Source: Thermoproteota archaeon
GTDB taxonomy: Archaea; Thermoproteota; Thermoprotei_A; Sulfolobales; Ignisphaeraceae
Assembly: GCA_030550585.1 (NCBI GenBank)
Contig: JAUQPB010000002.1
Span: 206,001 to 270,000, forward strand
DNA: 64,000 bases
Reading direction: 5' to 3'
Below are positions 55,626 to 64,000 of this stretch, in pieces. Numbering within the stretch: the first letter of the stretch is position 1; each line of letters opens with the position of its first letter. The position numbers were made by a program, and so were the translations under genes. A model generated the notes under the pieces. That model made no database searches and was not told where the DNA came from. It saw only the letters and a list, made by a program, of their open reading frames with translations.

Positions 55626-56831
55626 TTAATTAAGGTGCATTTCTATTTTATTTGTTGTCTTCCTCATCTCATAGTAATAGTAGAACGTAACAGAGGATGC
55701 TACAAGCAAGAGACTTAGAAATGAGAAATTGGTTTTGTAGCCCATTGAAGATGATATGTAACCTCCAAGAGGATTATATAAGATGCTGGCAAGAGGTATG
55801 CTAGAATTCAATAAGCCTAGCGAAGCTGATTCATCGCCTTTTGCCAACTCAACTGCTAAAACATAGGCCGAAGAAGCGTAAGAACCCCAAACAATGCTAT
55901 AAAAAGCCATGGTAGCAAAAGCTGTTGACATATCCTTCACAATAAAAATGTTTAAAACCATGAATATGGCCATAGATGCTAAGCTGAAGATGTATACAAT
56001 CTTTGAACCCAGTTTATCGACAATGTATCCAAAAGCTATGAGCATTGGGATTTCAAACCAACTTGCAATACTCAGCAATAGCGTTGCATAGACTTCTCCA
56101 AGTCTAATCTCATAAGCGTAGTATTGAGGTACATAGATATTCTTGGCAACGTCAGCAGCCCCAAAAATTATTGAGGAAATGAAAAACAATAGATAAAGTC
56201 TATTCCTTAGAAACAAAAAAGACCTTCTTTTAATGCCGTTGAGACGTACAATGTTACCTAAATTTCCAACATCTTTAATGTATTTGCTTAAAGCAATTGA
56301 TAGTAAGACTATCAGTAGAGATACAAGTATGGCGATGTGAAATATAGATTCGATTCCAAATCTATTTAGGAAGTATCCAGAGAAGGTCAGGGGTGTGGCC
56401 CAACCCAGAGAACCTGCAGCCCAGAAAACCCCCATACTTCTACCAACAACTTGACTTGAGCTAATTAACGATACTAGAGTTGTTGATGAGACTAATGTGC
56501 ATGAGGCTCCAATACCGGTAAGAGAGAAGAAGATAGATAGTAATAGAATGTCATTGGAGAAAAAAGATGCTAAACTAAAGAATATTGCTGTTACCAGTCC
56601 TCCAAATCCAGAGAAAAATGTCTCTCTACCCCTAAACCTATTTAAAATATATCCCCATATAATGCTAAAGACAAAGCTAGTGAGAGATGATAGAGATGCT
56701 ACAACACCTGAAATAAATGCGGAGTATCCTTTATGTCCAACTAGATATAATGGTAGTAGTGGGTAGGTTAAACCTGATATGAACATGAGTAAGGCGTTTA
56801 TAGTTGCCAGCAACACAATGGCTTTATTCAT
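55626..56831 (-). CDS. MFS transporter
   Basis: 12 helices in about 401 residues. Motif A-like stretch WGYILNRFRGRET is after helix 2. ATG 56831 follows GGTGATT (spacing eight); TTG 56837 is too close. It precedes the GH38 gene on the same strand in gene order and may import its substrate, but the substrate is not shown by sequence. Confidence 0.85.
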   Translation of the reverse strand: MNKAIVLLATINALLMFISGLTYPLLPLYLVGHKGYSAFISGVVASLSSLTSFVFSIIWGYILNRFRGRETFFSGFGGLVTAIFFSLASFFSNDILLLSIFFSLTGIGASCTLVSSTTLVSLISSSQVVGRSMGVFWAAGSLGWATPLTFSGYFLNRFGIESIFHIAILVSLLIVLLSIALSKYIKDVGNLGNIVRLNGIKRRSFLFLRNRLYLLFFISSIIFGAADVAKNIYVPQYYAYEIRLGEVYATLLLSIASWFEIPMLIAFGYIVDKLGSKIVYIFSLASMAIFMVLNIFIVKDMSTAFATMAFYSIVWGSYASSAYVLAVELAKGDESASLGLLNSSIPLASILYNPLGGYISSSMGYKTNFSFLSLLLVASSVTFYYYYEMRKTTNKIEMHLN

Positions 56832-56907
56832 ATGCAAATCACCTACATAGAAGATATTTCAATAAAACTTTGAATCATTTATTCTGTTAAAAAAAGTAAT
56901 TGTATAT

Positions 56908-59900
56908 CTATTGTATTATTCTAAGCGTCCTTACCTCAAAGGGCTTTATCTTCAATTCTATTTCAGAGGTATTTCTACCTAACTCACTTATGTTGCTAAG
57001 CTCTATCAAATCTGTTTCAATAATTTGAGATGCTTTAATCCCTAGACTTATTTTTATTTTAACTTCGTCTTTATATGGATTGTAAAGCCTCAATATATAT
57101 CCATTTCCATCATATGCAAGTTTAAATGTTGATATAATTGCTTTTGGCGGGTCTATAGACAGCACACTCTCTTCAACTTCTTTACCATAGACGATTTTAG
57201 CCAAAGGCCCAAATATAATTTCCTGGGCTATTTTCGGCACCTCAGCTTGTTGATAGTCTCCTTTATGTGGATATATATAGTATGTTACATTATAGTCTCC
57301 TATATCGCTCCATGGATTTGGAAATAGAGGTGATCTAATTACAGTTAAAGCTATGTCGCCGCCTTTGGCAGAGTATCCATGTCTAGATGGAGCTATTATA
57401 GCAAGACCCTTTTCACCATCTGATATATCTGCCCATCTAACAGCAGGCACTTCAAACTTTGCTCTCTCCCAACTTGTCTCCATCTTCGTTGACCTCTCCA
57501 CAACACCAAATGGAATGTCATAATGGGCCTTCAAAGCCTTTGTAGATGTCTTGAACCAGTGTTTAACCATTGCACCCTTATCCCTCCAGCTAATGCTGTT
57601 CTCAATTACTATGTATAGAAGCCCTTTGTACAGACATATCCTTTGGATTATCCTAGAGTTCTCAAAGCCCTTTGAAACCTCTACACAAGCTTTCAAAGGC
57701 CCTCTAGATATAATCTTAGGCTTTTCAATTACATTCATTTCAATTCTATTCATAAAGAAGTCGCTTGTAACATCCCACGCATCAAATCTCCCAGGTTTAT
57801 CGATATGCACAACAAGTTTCGCTGACTCTCTCAGTAACTCAACATCTCCTTCCTTAATCTTAATAGACTCTATATCACCTCTCTCATCAATTTTAACAAC
57901 AAGCATCTCATTTTCTAAATATATCCCATCTTTCTCGAAAACCTTAACACCATCCTCACCTCTACAAATGTTTTCTCCAAGGCGATAAGACTTAATGCCC
58001 ATAGGGGTAGTTTCAACAAGTAGATAATATCCATCGACATCTTCTTGACATTCCACATTATCTGGTACTCCAAAGCCCTTTGGTATCTTAACAATTGATT
58101 TGAATTTCCATGGAACCACACTAGTTACAGCAAGAATCTTCTCCTTCTTATCTCTACCCACAATGCCCTCTATAGAGCTGTACGATATTGCATACGATTC
58201 TTCGACTACTTTCCTCAAATCATTTACAGCATCATCATAAACCTCTTTTATTGATGAGCCAGGTATTATATCATGGAATTGATTGAATAGAAGGAGATGC
58301 CATAGAGAATCTATTTTCTCTTTATCAATGCTATAACCGAAAAGCATCTTTGCAATAGTTGATAGTATTTCAGCTTCTCTTAGTGCTTTCTCAGCTTCAG
58401 CCATAGCGTTTTTAACGGCTATATTTGTTGTATATGTACCTCTATGAACCTCTACATAGAGCTCATCATTCCAAACAGGCATTGAGTCTTTGACTCTCAT
58501 CACATTTTCTATATACTCCTTCTCATTGACGTGTTTAACAAATGGTATATGGGGTAGTTTGTTAACAAGCTCTATATACTCCATCATCTCTCTTGTTTGT
58601 CCACCACCACCATCTCCATATCCATATGAATACACCGTAAATGGTATTGCATCTTTTTGTCTATACCTTTCCCAGTATCTGTAGATTGATGTGGGTGTCA
58701 TAGTCTCATTATAGCTTGTTATGAGTATTTGTACCGGTATCTCTGTTCCATCAATACCTCTCCATATGAATGAATGATAGGGAAACTCGCTTGTGTCGTT
58801 CCACATAACTTTATGTGTAATGAAAACCTCTATACCACTCTTCCTCATAATCTGTGGGAGATTACCTGAAAACCCAAAGCTATCCGGTATCCAGCCAATC
58901 TTAGCTATTCTACCAAACCTTTCTAAGAAATATCGTTGACCATACAGAAACTGTCTTGCAAGCGACTCCCCATCAATTAGATTTGTATCGCTTTCTATCC
59001 ACATACCCCCGACAATAACCCATTTACCACTATCAACCAAACTCTTTATCTTTTCAAACAACTTTCTATCTATTTCCTCGACCCATTTATAGTATTGAGC
59101 GGAGCTTTGAACAAAGGTAAGTTCATACTCATCTGCAAGTCTTACAATAGTTGAGAATGTTCTCAAAACCTTTTCAACTGTTTCGCTTTTTGGCCATAGC
59201 CAAGCTGCATCAATGTGGCTATGACCCATAATATAGATTGTTCCGATTTTTGGATGCTTTTTCCTGAGAGCCTCCAATCCCTTCTCCAACTCACTATTAA
59301 TCCTGTTAACCTCTTCGAGAACCTTATCTATGTTTTGCTCTGGTAAGTCATTTAGATATCCCTTTAAAACCCCTATCCCATATACATTAGCAAGCCATGC
59401 ATAATCTCCGTAGGGTTGCCTCAAATCCCCTCTTCTAAAATAGATTGGCTGTAAACCAGATTCGTATAGCAGAGATAGAGCTAATGTTATCTGCCTTAGT
59501 GATGGGTTTAGCCTTAGAAAAGCTGTTGTATTAAATAAGAGGTTTTGAAGATCTTCCCTAACACCACTATTCTGAGGCAGACTTTCGATAAGTCTTATCA
59601 GCTCAAGTATTCTAAGACCAGTTTTCACAGCATCCCAAGCAACTTCAACAATAAATGCTTTTTGAAATGTTAATGCCCATCCATGCAAACCAAAAAGAGT
59701 TCTTGGAGAAACTATCAACTCTATATCATGTGCACCAGGTGATATTGGGATATAGGTATGGGCCTCATCAACTCCCGCATAGTTTTCTCCATCAACTCTA
59801 ACCCTGGCATTCCCACTTACAACAAACTTCATAAACCATCTAAACTTTGTTTGTGGCACATCAACTCTCGTCTTAAATACATGAATTTTACTAGGCTCTG

Positions 59901-60024
59901 TCTCTATGCTGAATGGCAACAGGATTTCTCTGTCGCCATAAACCCATTTACTCACATCTACTACTCTTAGAATAGAGGATGCTATTAAATCAAAAACCCT
60001 CCTTTCAACATCAGCTAAATTCAA
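56908..60024 (-). CDS. glycoside hydrolase family 38 alpha-mannosidase
   Basis: 1038 residues without a signal peptide, so cytoplasmic. The catalytic domain has IYIMGHSHIDAAWLWP (H268, H270, D272 metal site) and GWIPDSFGF (nucleophile D381), with a GHLPQ-like GNLPQIM after it. The N-terminal 250 residues and the C-terminal beta-sandwich (from about 640) complete the normal architecture. Start TTG 60024, four bases after GGTGATGGG. It is divergent from the GH4 gene, with ~160 bp of shared promoter. Likely degrades mannosides or glycan debris. Confidence 0.93.
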   Translation of the reverse strand: MNLADVERRVFDLIASSILRVVDVSKWVYGDREILLPFSIETEPSKIHVFKTRVDVPQTKFRWFMKFVVSGNARVRVDGENYAGVDEAHTYIPISPGAHDIELIVSPRTLFGLHGWALTFQKAFIVEVAWDAVKTGLRILELIRLIESLPQNSGVREDLQNLLFNTTAFLRLNPSLRQITLALSLLYESGLQPIYFRRGDLRQPYGDYAWLANVYGIGVLKGYLNDLPEQNIDKVLEEVNRINSELEKGLEALRKKHPKIGTIYIMGHSHIDAAWLWPKSETVEKVLRTFSTIVRLADEYELTFVQSSAQYYKWVEEIDRKLFEKIKSLVDSGKWVIVGGMWIESDTNLIDGESLARQFLYGQRYFLERFGRIAKIGWIPDSFGFSGNLPQIMRKSGIEVFITHKVMWNDTSEFPYHSFIWRGIDGTEIPVQILITSYNETMTPTSIYRYWERYRQKDAIPFTVYSYGYGDGGGGQTREMMEYIELVNKLPHIPFVKHVNEKEYIENVMRVKDSMPVWNDELYVEVHRGTYTTNIAVKNAMAEAEKALREAEILSTIAKMLFGYSIDKEKIDSLWHLLLFNQFHDIIPGSSIKEVYDDAVNDLRKVVEESYAISYSSIEGIVGRDKKEKILAVTSVVPWKFKSIVKIPKGFGVPDNVECQEDVDGYYLLVETTPMGIKSYRLGENICRGEDGVKVFEKDGIYLENEMLVVKIDERGDIESIKIKEGDVELLRESAKLVVHIDKPGRFDAWDVTSDFFMNRIEMNVIEKPKIISRGPLKACVEVSKGFENSRIIQRICLYKGLLYIVIENSISWRDKGAMVKHWFKTSTKALKAHYDIPFGVVERSTKMETSWERAKFEVPAVRWADISDGEKGLAIIAPSRHGYSAKGGDIALTVIRSPLFPNPWSDIGDYNVTYYIYPHKGDYQQAEVPKIAQEIIFGPLAKIVYGKEVEESVLSIDPPKAIISTFKLAYDGNGYILRLYNPYKDEVKIKISLGIKASQIIETDLIELSNISELGRNTSEIELKIKPFEVRTLRIIQ

Positions 60025-60187
60025 ATCCCATCACCCACATATCTACAGCAAGTCTAGCTAAAAGCCACATACTTAAAAACTTATTAAATAATTATTTGCT
60101 GAAACCCATACAAAGGAATTTTTATTTGTTATGATATAGCCAAAAACTTAAATACTTTCGGATTTAGCATAACTTTAGGTGAGTCGA

Positions 60188-61702
60188 TTGGAAAGAATTA
60201 AGGTAGCTTTTATTGGTGCTGGAAGTGCTGTTTGGTCTAGTAGAATTGTAATAGATCTTTTGATAAATAAGGATCTTCAAAATAGAGTTGATATTTGGCT
60301 TATGGATATAAGTGATTGGAGACTTGATTTAATTTACGGCTTTGCTAAAAGATATGTTGACGAGTTGAAGGTCAATGCCAAGATTTTCAAAACTAAGGAC
60401 AGAGTCGAGGCTATAAAAGATGCTGATTTCGTTATAAACTCTGCTATGGCTGGTGGTCACAGCTACTATGAGAGAATGAGGGAGATATCGGAGAAGTATG
60501 GATACTACAGAGGTATAAACTCTGTTGAATGGAACTATGTCTCAGACTATCACACCATATGGGGTTACTACCAATTCAAATTGATGTTGGATATAGCAAA
60601 AGATGTTGAGGCTTATGCACCAAATGCATGGCTCATAAATGTTGCTAACCCAGTATTTGAACTAACAACTCTTGTCACAAGAGAGCTCAGAAAGGTTAAA
60701 TTTATAGGTCTTTGTCATGGGCATCTGGGCTTCGTTAAAGCTGTTGAAGTCCTTGGCATGAGGCTTGCCAAGGAGAAGCTTGGTAGAGATATAACAGCTC
60801 TTTGCGCTATGCACGACCCAGAATGATACAAGATCTTGGCGCAAATCATAGACTTCAATTCATTAGATGTTGAGATGTCTGGTTTCAACCATGTCATTTG
60901 GTTGACTAGATTTAGGTATATGGGTGACAACGCTTATAGATATGTAGATGACTGGATTAGAGAAGATGCTGAAAAGTATTGGAGTATATGGAGAGAATAT
61001 GTTGCAAACCCATTCGATGTAGATCTATCCCCAGCTGCAATAGACATGTATAGAACATATGGCCTTCTACCAATAGGAGACGCTGTTAGGGGTGGTACAT
61101 GGAAATACCACTGGGATCTACAAACAAAGAAGTATTGGTACGGGCCATTCGGAGGACCAGACTCAGAAATAGGATGGGCCATGTATATGGCTGCACTAAG
61201 AAGAAGCCTAGACCAGCTTGCGCAAGCAGTTTACGACGCATCAACCCCCTTGGTGCATAGATACCCACCGGAGCCTAGTGGAGAGTCGATTGTTGAGATA
61301 ATAGATTCTATAGTAAATGATAAGCCAAAAGAGTTCTACTACATAAATGTGGGAAAGGCCTTAAAGATTCCAGCACCGTTACAGGTTAATATACCGAATG
61401 AGGGTGTATTATCTGGTATACCAAATGATGTAGCAGTTGAGATACCTGTGAAAATAGATGGCAAGGGAGTTCACAGAAAACCATTAACACAAATACCATC
61501 AAAAATACTGAGATATGTGTTGTTGCATAGGCTTATGAGGGCTGAGTGGGCTTTGGAGGCTTTTCTTAAGGGTGGTAGAGACACTTTATTCAACTGGCTT
61601 ATAGTTGATGTCAGAACAAAAAGTATTCAGCAAGTAAACGATGTTATAGACGCAATACTGAAAATGCCAGGCAACGAAGAAATGGCAAAACACTTCAGCT
61701 AA
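60188..61702 (+). pseudogene. glycoside hydrolase family 4 with one in-frame TGA
   Basis: GH4 enzymes are NAD- and Mn-dependent alpha/beta-glycosidases. The NAD motif FIGAGSAVWSSR begins the protein; FIGLCHGHLGF carries the family Cys and His; GFNHVIWLTRF follows. At TGA 60824-60826 the reading MHDPE stops, but the same frame continues as YKILAQIID for 292 more codons to 61702. All other positions are sound, so a single TGG-to-TGA change (Glu-Trp-Tyr) would explain it. It would otherwise be about 504 residues. Start TTG 60188, six bases after GGTG; GTG 60179 possible. Confidence 0.8.
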
Positions 61703-62106
61703 AAGACTAATCCACACATCGCATTATAGAGCCCGAGATGAAACATATTTTCAGTTTTTAGTTTTATTTACACCTTCATTCCTCTACCTCCAAAGTCCTA
61801 TATTATCTGGGTAATCTATTTTATATTTAAAGAAATGCATGGGTTATAGCCTTCCAAATCTAGAACTAATATAGGAATCAAGGAGACCTCATCATTCGAA
61901 TGTAGAAACATTCTAAGAAACCAGAGGTGGGGTTTAAAAGCAGATGTCACATGTATATGCATAACATTGCAAATATAATGAAGACGATAATACTATATTC
62001 ACTATAAATATATGGTCATCCGTTGCTACAACACCCAGAAACCTAGATTTGAAAAGGCGTTCCTCGATGATGTCAGGGACAATATGTAATGAAATTAAAT
62101 TGAGGT
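61703..62106. other. 404-bp region between GH4 and glycosyltransferase genes
   Basis: No tRNA, no repeat array. The left part is AT-rich and may carry terminator or promoter sequence. The right part may hold the small ORF 61934-62110 on the minus strand, or the decayed remainder of the glycosyltransferase gene. Confidence 0.4.
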
Positions 62107-62110
62107 TCAT
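61934..62110 (-). CDS. doubtful small ORF, 58 aa
   Basis: ATG 62110 overlaps the stop of the truncated glycosyltransferase as ATGA, a common coupled start. The product has VPDIIEERLFKSRFLGVVAT and a hydrophobic part, but no family. It could be a genuine tail gene or decayed sequence. Confidence 0.3.
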   Translation of the reverse strand: MNLNLISLHIVPDIIEERLFKSRFLGVVATDDHIFIVNIVLSSSLYLQCYAYTCDICF

Positions 62111-62853
62111 ATACTCAGATATTGTGGAGAAGGTACAGTAATGACAAGATCGTCTTCGTCTAGAGATACTCCAGGATCGAGAGAAACCACTTTGTTAGTC
62201 CATTCATCGCCCATCTCATGGGGGATTGCTTTAGAGACTGCGAGCAGGGTGTTGTATCTTTTCAAAAGTTTTGCAAATTTCATGTGGCTTAACTTGTGAA
62301 TTGTGGTAAACTCTGCTATTGCCTCTAGCTCAAAGGCTTTTTCAATCAGCGTGTTGTCTGTTAGAAGGTGTCGCCATAGAACAGACGCTTTTAGTATATT
62401 GCGGAGCCTCTTCTTGGAGCTGTAGAAAGGTGGTAGCTGGAGCAGCCCAATCTTTGGGATCTCCAAAAGATCTCCAATGGCATTCCCAATGTAGATGGCG
62501 TCAAAGGTTTCATGCAAAGCCACAACAGCTTCGAAGTTGCCGACCCCTATATGGAGTCTTAGAGTTGCTGGAAAGAGGAGCTGTGTCACCTCGCCAAAGA
62601 ACCTTATCTTTCGAATAAAATTGGGGTGTTCAATGTAGCCAACCACCTTTATGTTGCTGTTCATCAACTCTTTGACAACCTCTCTAACCTCTTTCCCAAC
62701 CTCCTTCCTAGACTTGGATAGTGGATGTGAGAAGAATAGATGTGTGTTGAAGTGTTTTGAATACTCTTTCAACGACCTCAAAGCCCTTAAACCTCCGCCA
62801 GTATAAGGCAAAGGGTTTGACACGCATATTATACTAGGCTTTTCTGCAGCCAT
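62107..62853 (-). pseudogene. glycosyltransferase, C-terminally truncated
   Basis: The 248 residues are an N-terminal GT-B Rossmann domain: PSIICVSNPLPYTGGGLRAL, GVGNFEAVVALHETFDAIYI, then the linker TLLAVSKAIPHEMGDEW. It stops at VSLDPGVSLDEDDLVI where the sugar-nucleotide-binding second domain should begin, leaving about half a normal enzyme. It follows the complete-looking GT4 gene by 2 bp. A truncated relic, or a domain serving a partner, are both possible. Confidence 0.65.
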
Positions 62854-62855
62854 AC

Positions 62856-64000
62856 CTACAAGACCCTCGTCAACATATTTGACAGCTTCTCAACGAATTT
62901 CTCTAGCGTCAAATTCTTTGCTTTCTCAACGGCTTTTGCTGACAGTGTTTTCCACATGCCTTCATCTGTTAAGAGCTTTGATATAGCCTCTACAGCTTCT
63001 TCAGAGTTTGTATATCCTAGTGCATATGCCCCCTCTTCTGCTAGGTCGCTCCAAGCACCGCCAGACTTGTGTAGCACTACAGGTAGACCCCTAGCCATTG
63101 CCTCTGCTACCGCTATTCCCCAGTGCTCGTTAACTGTTGCATGTAGAAACACCTTTGCCCTATCCATGACAGCGTTTATTGTTTTTCTCGGTGCGTCTGG
63201 AATCAGATAAACATCTGCATCGACATCGACCACCCTACTGGTTTTGAACTCATTTTTAGTCGCTATTTTTTCAAGCCTTGTCAAATAGTTTAAGGCGGTC
63301 TTTGTTTTTGCACCGCCAAATATATACAGCTTTGTGTTCGGCACCTCTCTTCTTAGCCTCGGCAAGACCTCTTCTATGACCCAGTGATACCTCTTCTCTT
63401 CGGAGAACCTGCCAAGCATAACAACAGCATTCTCTCTTTCGCTAAACTCTCTTGGTTTTTCAACAATCTCTACATTTGGTGCTATTGGAGGATTTAAAAC
63501 CTCTGGACTCTCGCCATAAACCATTTTCGCTAGATTTGCTGTCCACCTAGAGTTTGCCAGAACAAGAGATGCTATCTGGAAGGGGTTCTCCCTCAAATAC
63601 CTCGGCAAGAGCTTCACATAGATTTTCCAGTATATATTCAATGGAAATCTGCTGTACCTCTCAAGAACATATGGATCCTCTTCGTAGTGTAATCCAAGCC
63701 CTTTAAACTTCTTGTCGATCGACACCTCATGCGGAAAGTGTATATACTCGATAAGCTTTGTACCGCTCTTCACAATAAACCCTTCAACAGGCTTGTACGT
63801 GCCATCGTCCACAAAGACTATGTGTGCGCCAAACCTCTCAACAGCCCTCCTAATGGTCTCCCCCATCAAAAACCTCAGATATATGCCAAAAGCCCTGAGC
63901 CCAACCGAATACAAAGAGACCTTTGGATATCTACTCAAGTCAATTCCAAACCAATCGACATACCCACCAACATCGACTCTAACAGGAGATGCCAAAACAG
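62856..64000 (-). CDS. GT4-family glycosyltransferase, 5' end beyond the window
   Basis: Open from the right edge. The usual Gly-rich start of GT4 enzymes is missing, so the true start lies beyond 64000; TTG 63995 is probably internal. The second domain is clear: AVVMLGRFSEEKRYHWVIE, LYIFGG, and FLHATVNEHWGIAVAEAMARG with the ExxG(x)xxxEAMA-type signature, then PVVLHKSGGAW. The middle VLANSRWTANLAKMVYG resembles ALG11-type mannosyltransferases. It probably adds hexose to a lipid-linked or surface glycan. Confidence 0.88.
   Translation of the reverse strand, partial: VLASPVRVDVGGYVDWFGIDLSRYPKVSLYSVGLRAFGIYLRFLMGETIRRAVERFGAHIVFVDDGTYKPVEGFIVKSGTKLIEYIHFPHEVSIDKKFKGLGLHYEEDPYVLERYSRFPLNIYWKIYVKLLPRYLRENPFQIASLVLANSRWTANLAKMVYGESPEVLNPPIAPNVEIVEKPREFSERENAVVMLGRFSEEKRYHWVIEEVLPRLRREVPNTKLYIFGGAKTKTALNYLTRLEKIATKNEFKTSRVVDVDADVYLIPDAPRKTINAVMDRAKVFLHATVNEHWGIAVAEAMARGLPVVLHKSGGAWSDLAEEGAYALGYTNSEEAVEAISKLLTDEGMWKTLSAKAVEKAKNLTLEKFVEKLSNMLTRVL

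Noticed and set aside
60824-60826. TGA as selenocysteine in GH4
   Set aside because: No SECIS-like structure seen, the position is not a catalytic Cys, and this lineage is not known to use selenocysteine.
1-64000. CRISPR arrays, tRNA, rRNA, or a prophage
   Set aside because: No regularly spaced repeats, no T-loop plus acceptor pairing, no rRNA segments and no capsid or integrase genes seen.

Overview
The window reads as a stretch of a hyperthermophilic crenarchaeal chromosome, most like the Desulfurococcales/Ignisphaera group. This rests on AT-rich DNA, short intergenic gaps, archaeal TATA boxes about 26 bp before start sites, C/D box sRNAs, a short archaeal-type adenylosuccinate synthetase, DUF131 proteins, and a FecBCD/FmdE cluster. 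The genus is inferred, not proven. Many starts follow one pattern: GGTG, about six bases, then ATG, GTG or TTG. I used it to choose among alternative starts. I see no rRNA, tRNA or CRISPR array.

Layout. 0-5.3 kb: histone-deacetylase-like amidohydrolase, iron alcohol dehydrogenase, PfkB-type kinase and an MFS transporter. 5.3-9.4 kb: a decay zone with a frameshifted zinc-ribbon gene, a LeuC/aconitase fragment, a possibly frameshifted exported protein, and a beta-propeller membrane gene split by an IS605-like insertion. The insertion carries a TnpB that has lost its RuvC-I part and a divergent AbrB-like gene. 9.4-14.5 kb: FUN14-like protein, a C/D sRNA, and a DUF4129-DUF4350-MoxR-DUF58 membrane operon. 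14.5-25.2 kb: an Fe3+/polyamine-type ABC operon, a sugar-nucleotide epimerase, and a peptide/oligosaccharide ABC operon whose binding-protein and first permease genes share a deletion scar. 25.4-33 kb: purA, FAD dehydrogenase, C/D sRNA, cation efflux, cysteine desulfurase, rpiA, mobA-like, two DUF131 proteins, NUDIX, and a C/D sRNA with its own promoter.

33-43.9 kb: sugar metabolism (TIM-barrel isomerases, GH3 glucosidase, glycerate kinase, IolB-like isomerase, MFS, broken SDR) and FdhD. 44-49 kb: VapBC, a nucleotidyltransferase, a MacB/LolD-type ABC pair and a mutarotase-like protein. 49.3-52.9 kb: an FmdE-like zinc protein in an operon with a FecBCD-type importer. 53-64 kb: radical SAM enzyme, MBL hydrolase, MFS, GH38 alpha-mannosidase, GH4 glycosidase with one in-frame TGA, and two glycosyltransferase genes, one cut short and one running off the window.

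How the genes fit together. Importers (peptide/sugar ABC, MFS) and intracellular glycosidases (GH3, GH38, GH4) would feed sugars to isomerases, a PfkB-type kinase and glycerate kinase, a saccharolytic, heterotrophic life. MobA-like, FdhD and FmdE-like proteins point to molybdopterin enzymes. About ten genes carry deletions, frameshifts, a nonsense codon or an insertion, an unusually high load for so compact a genome.
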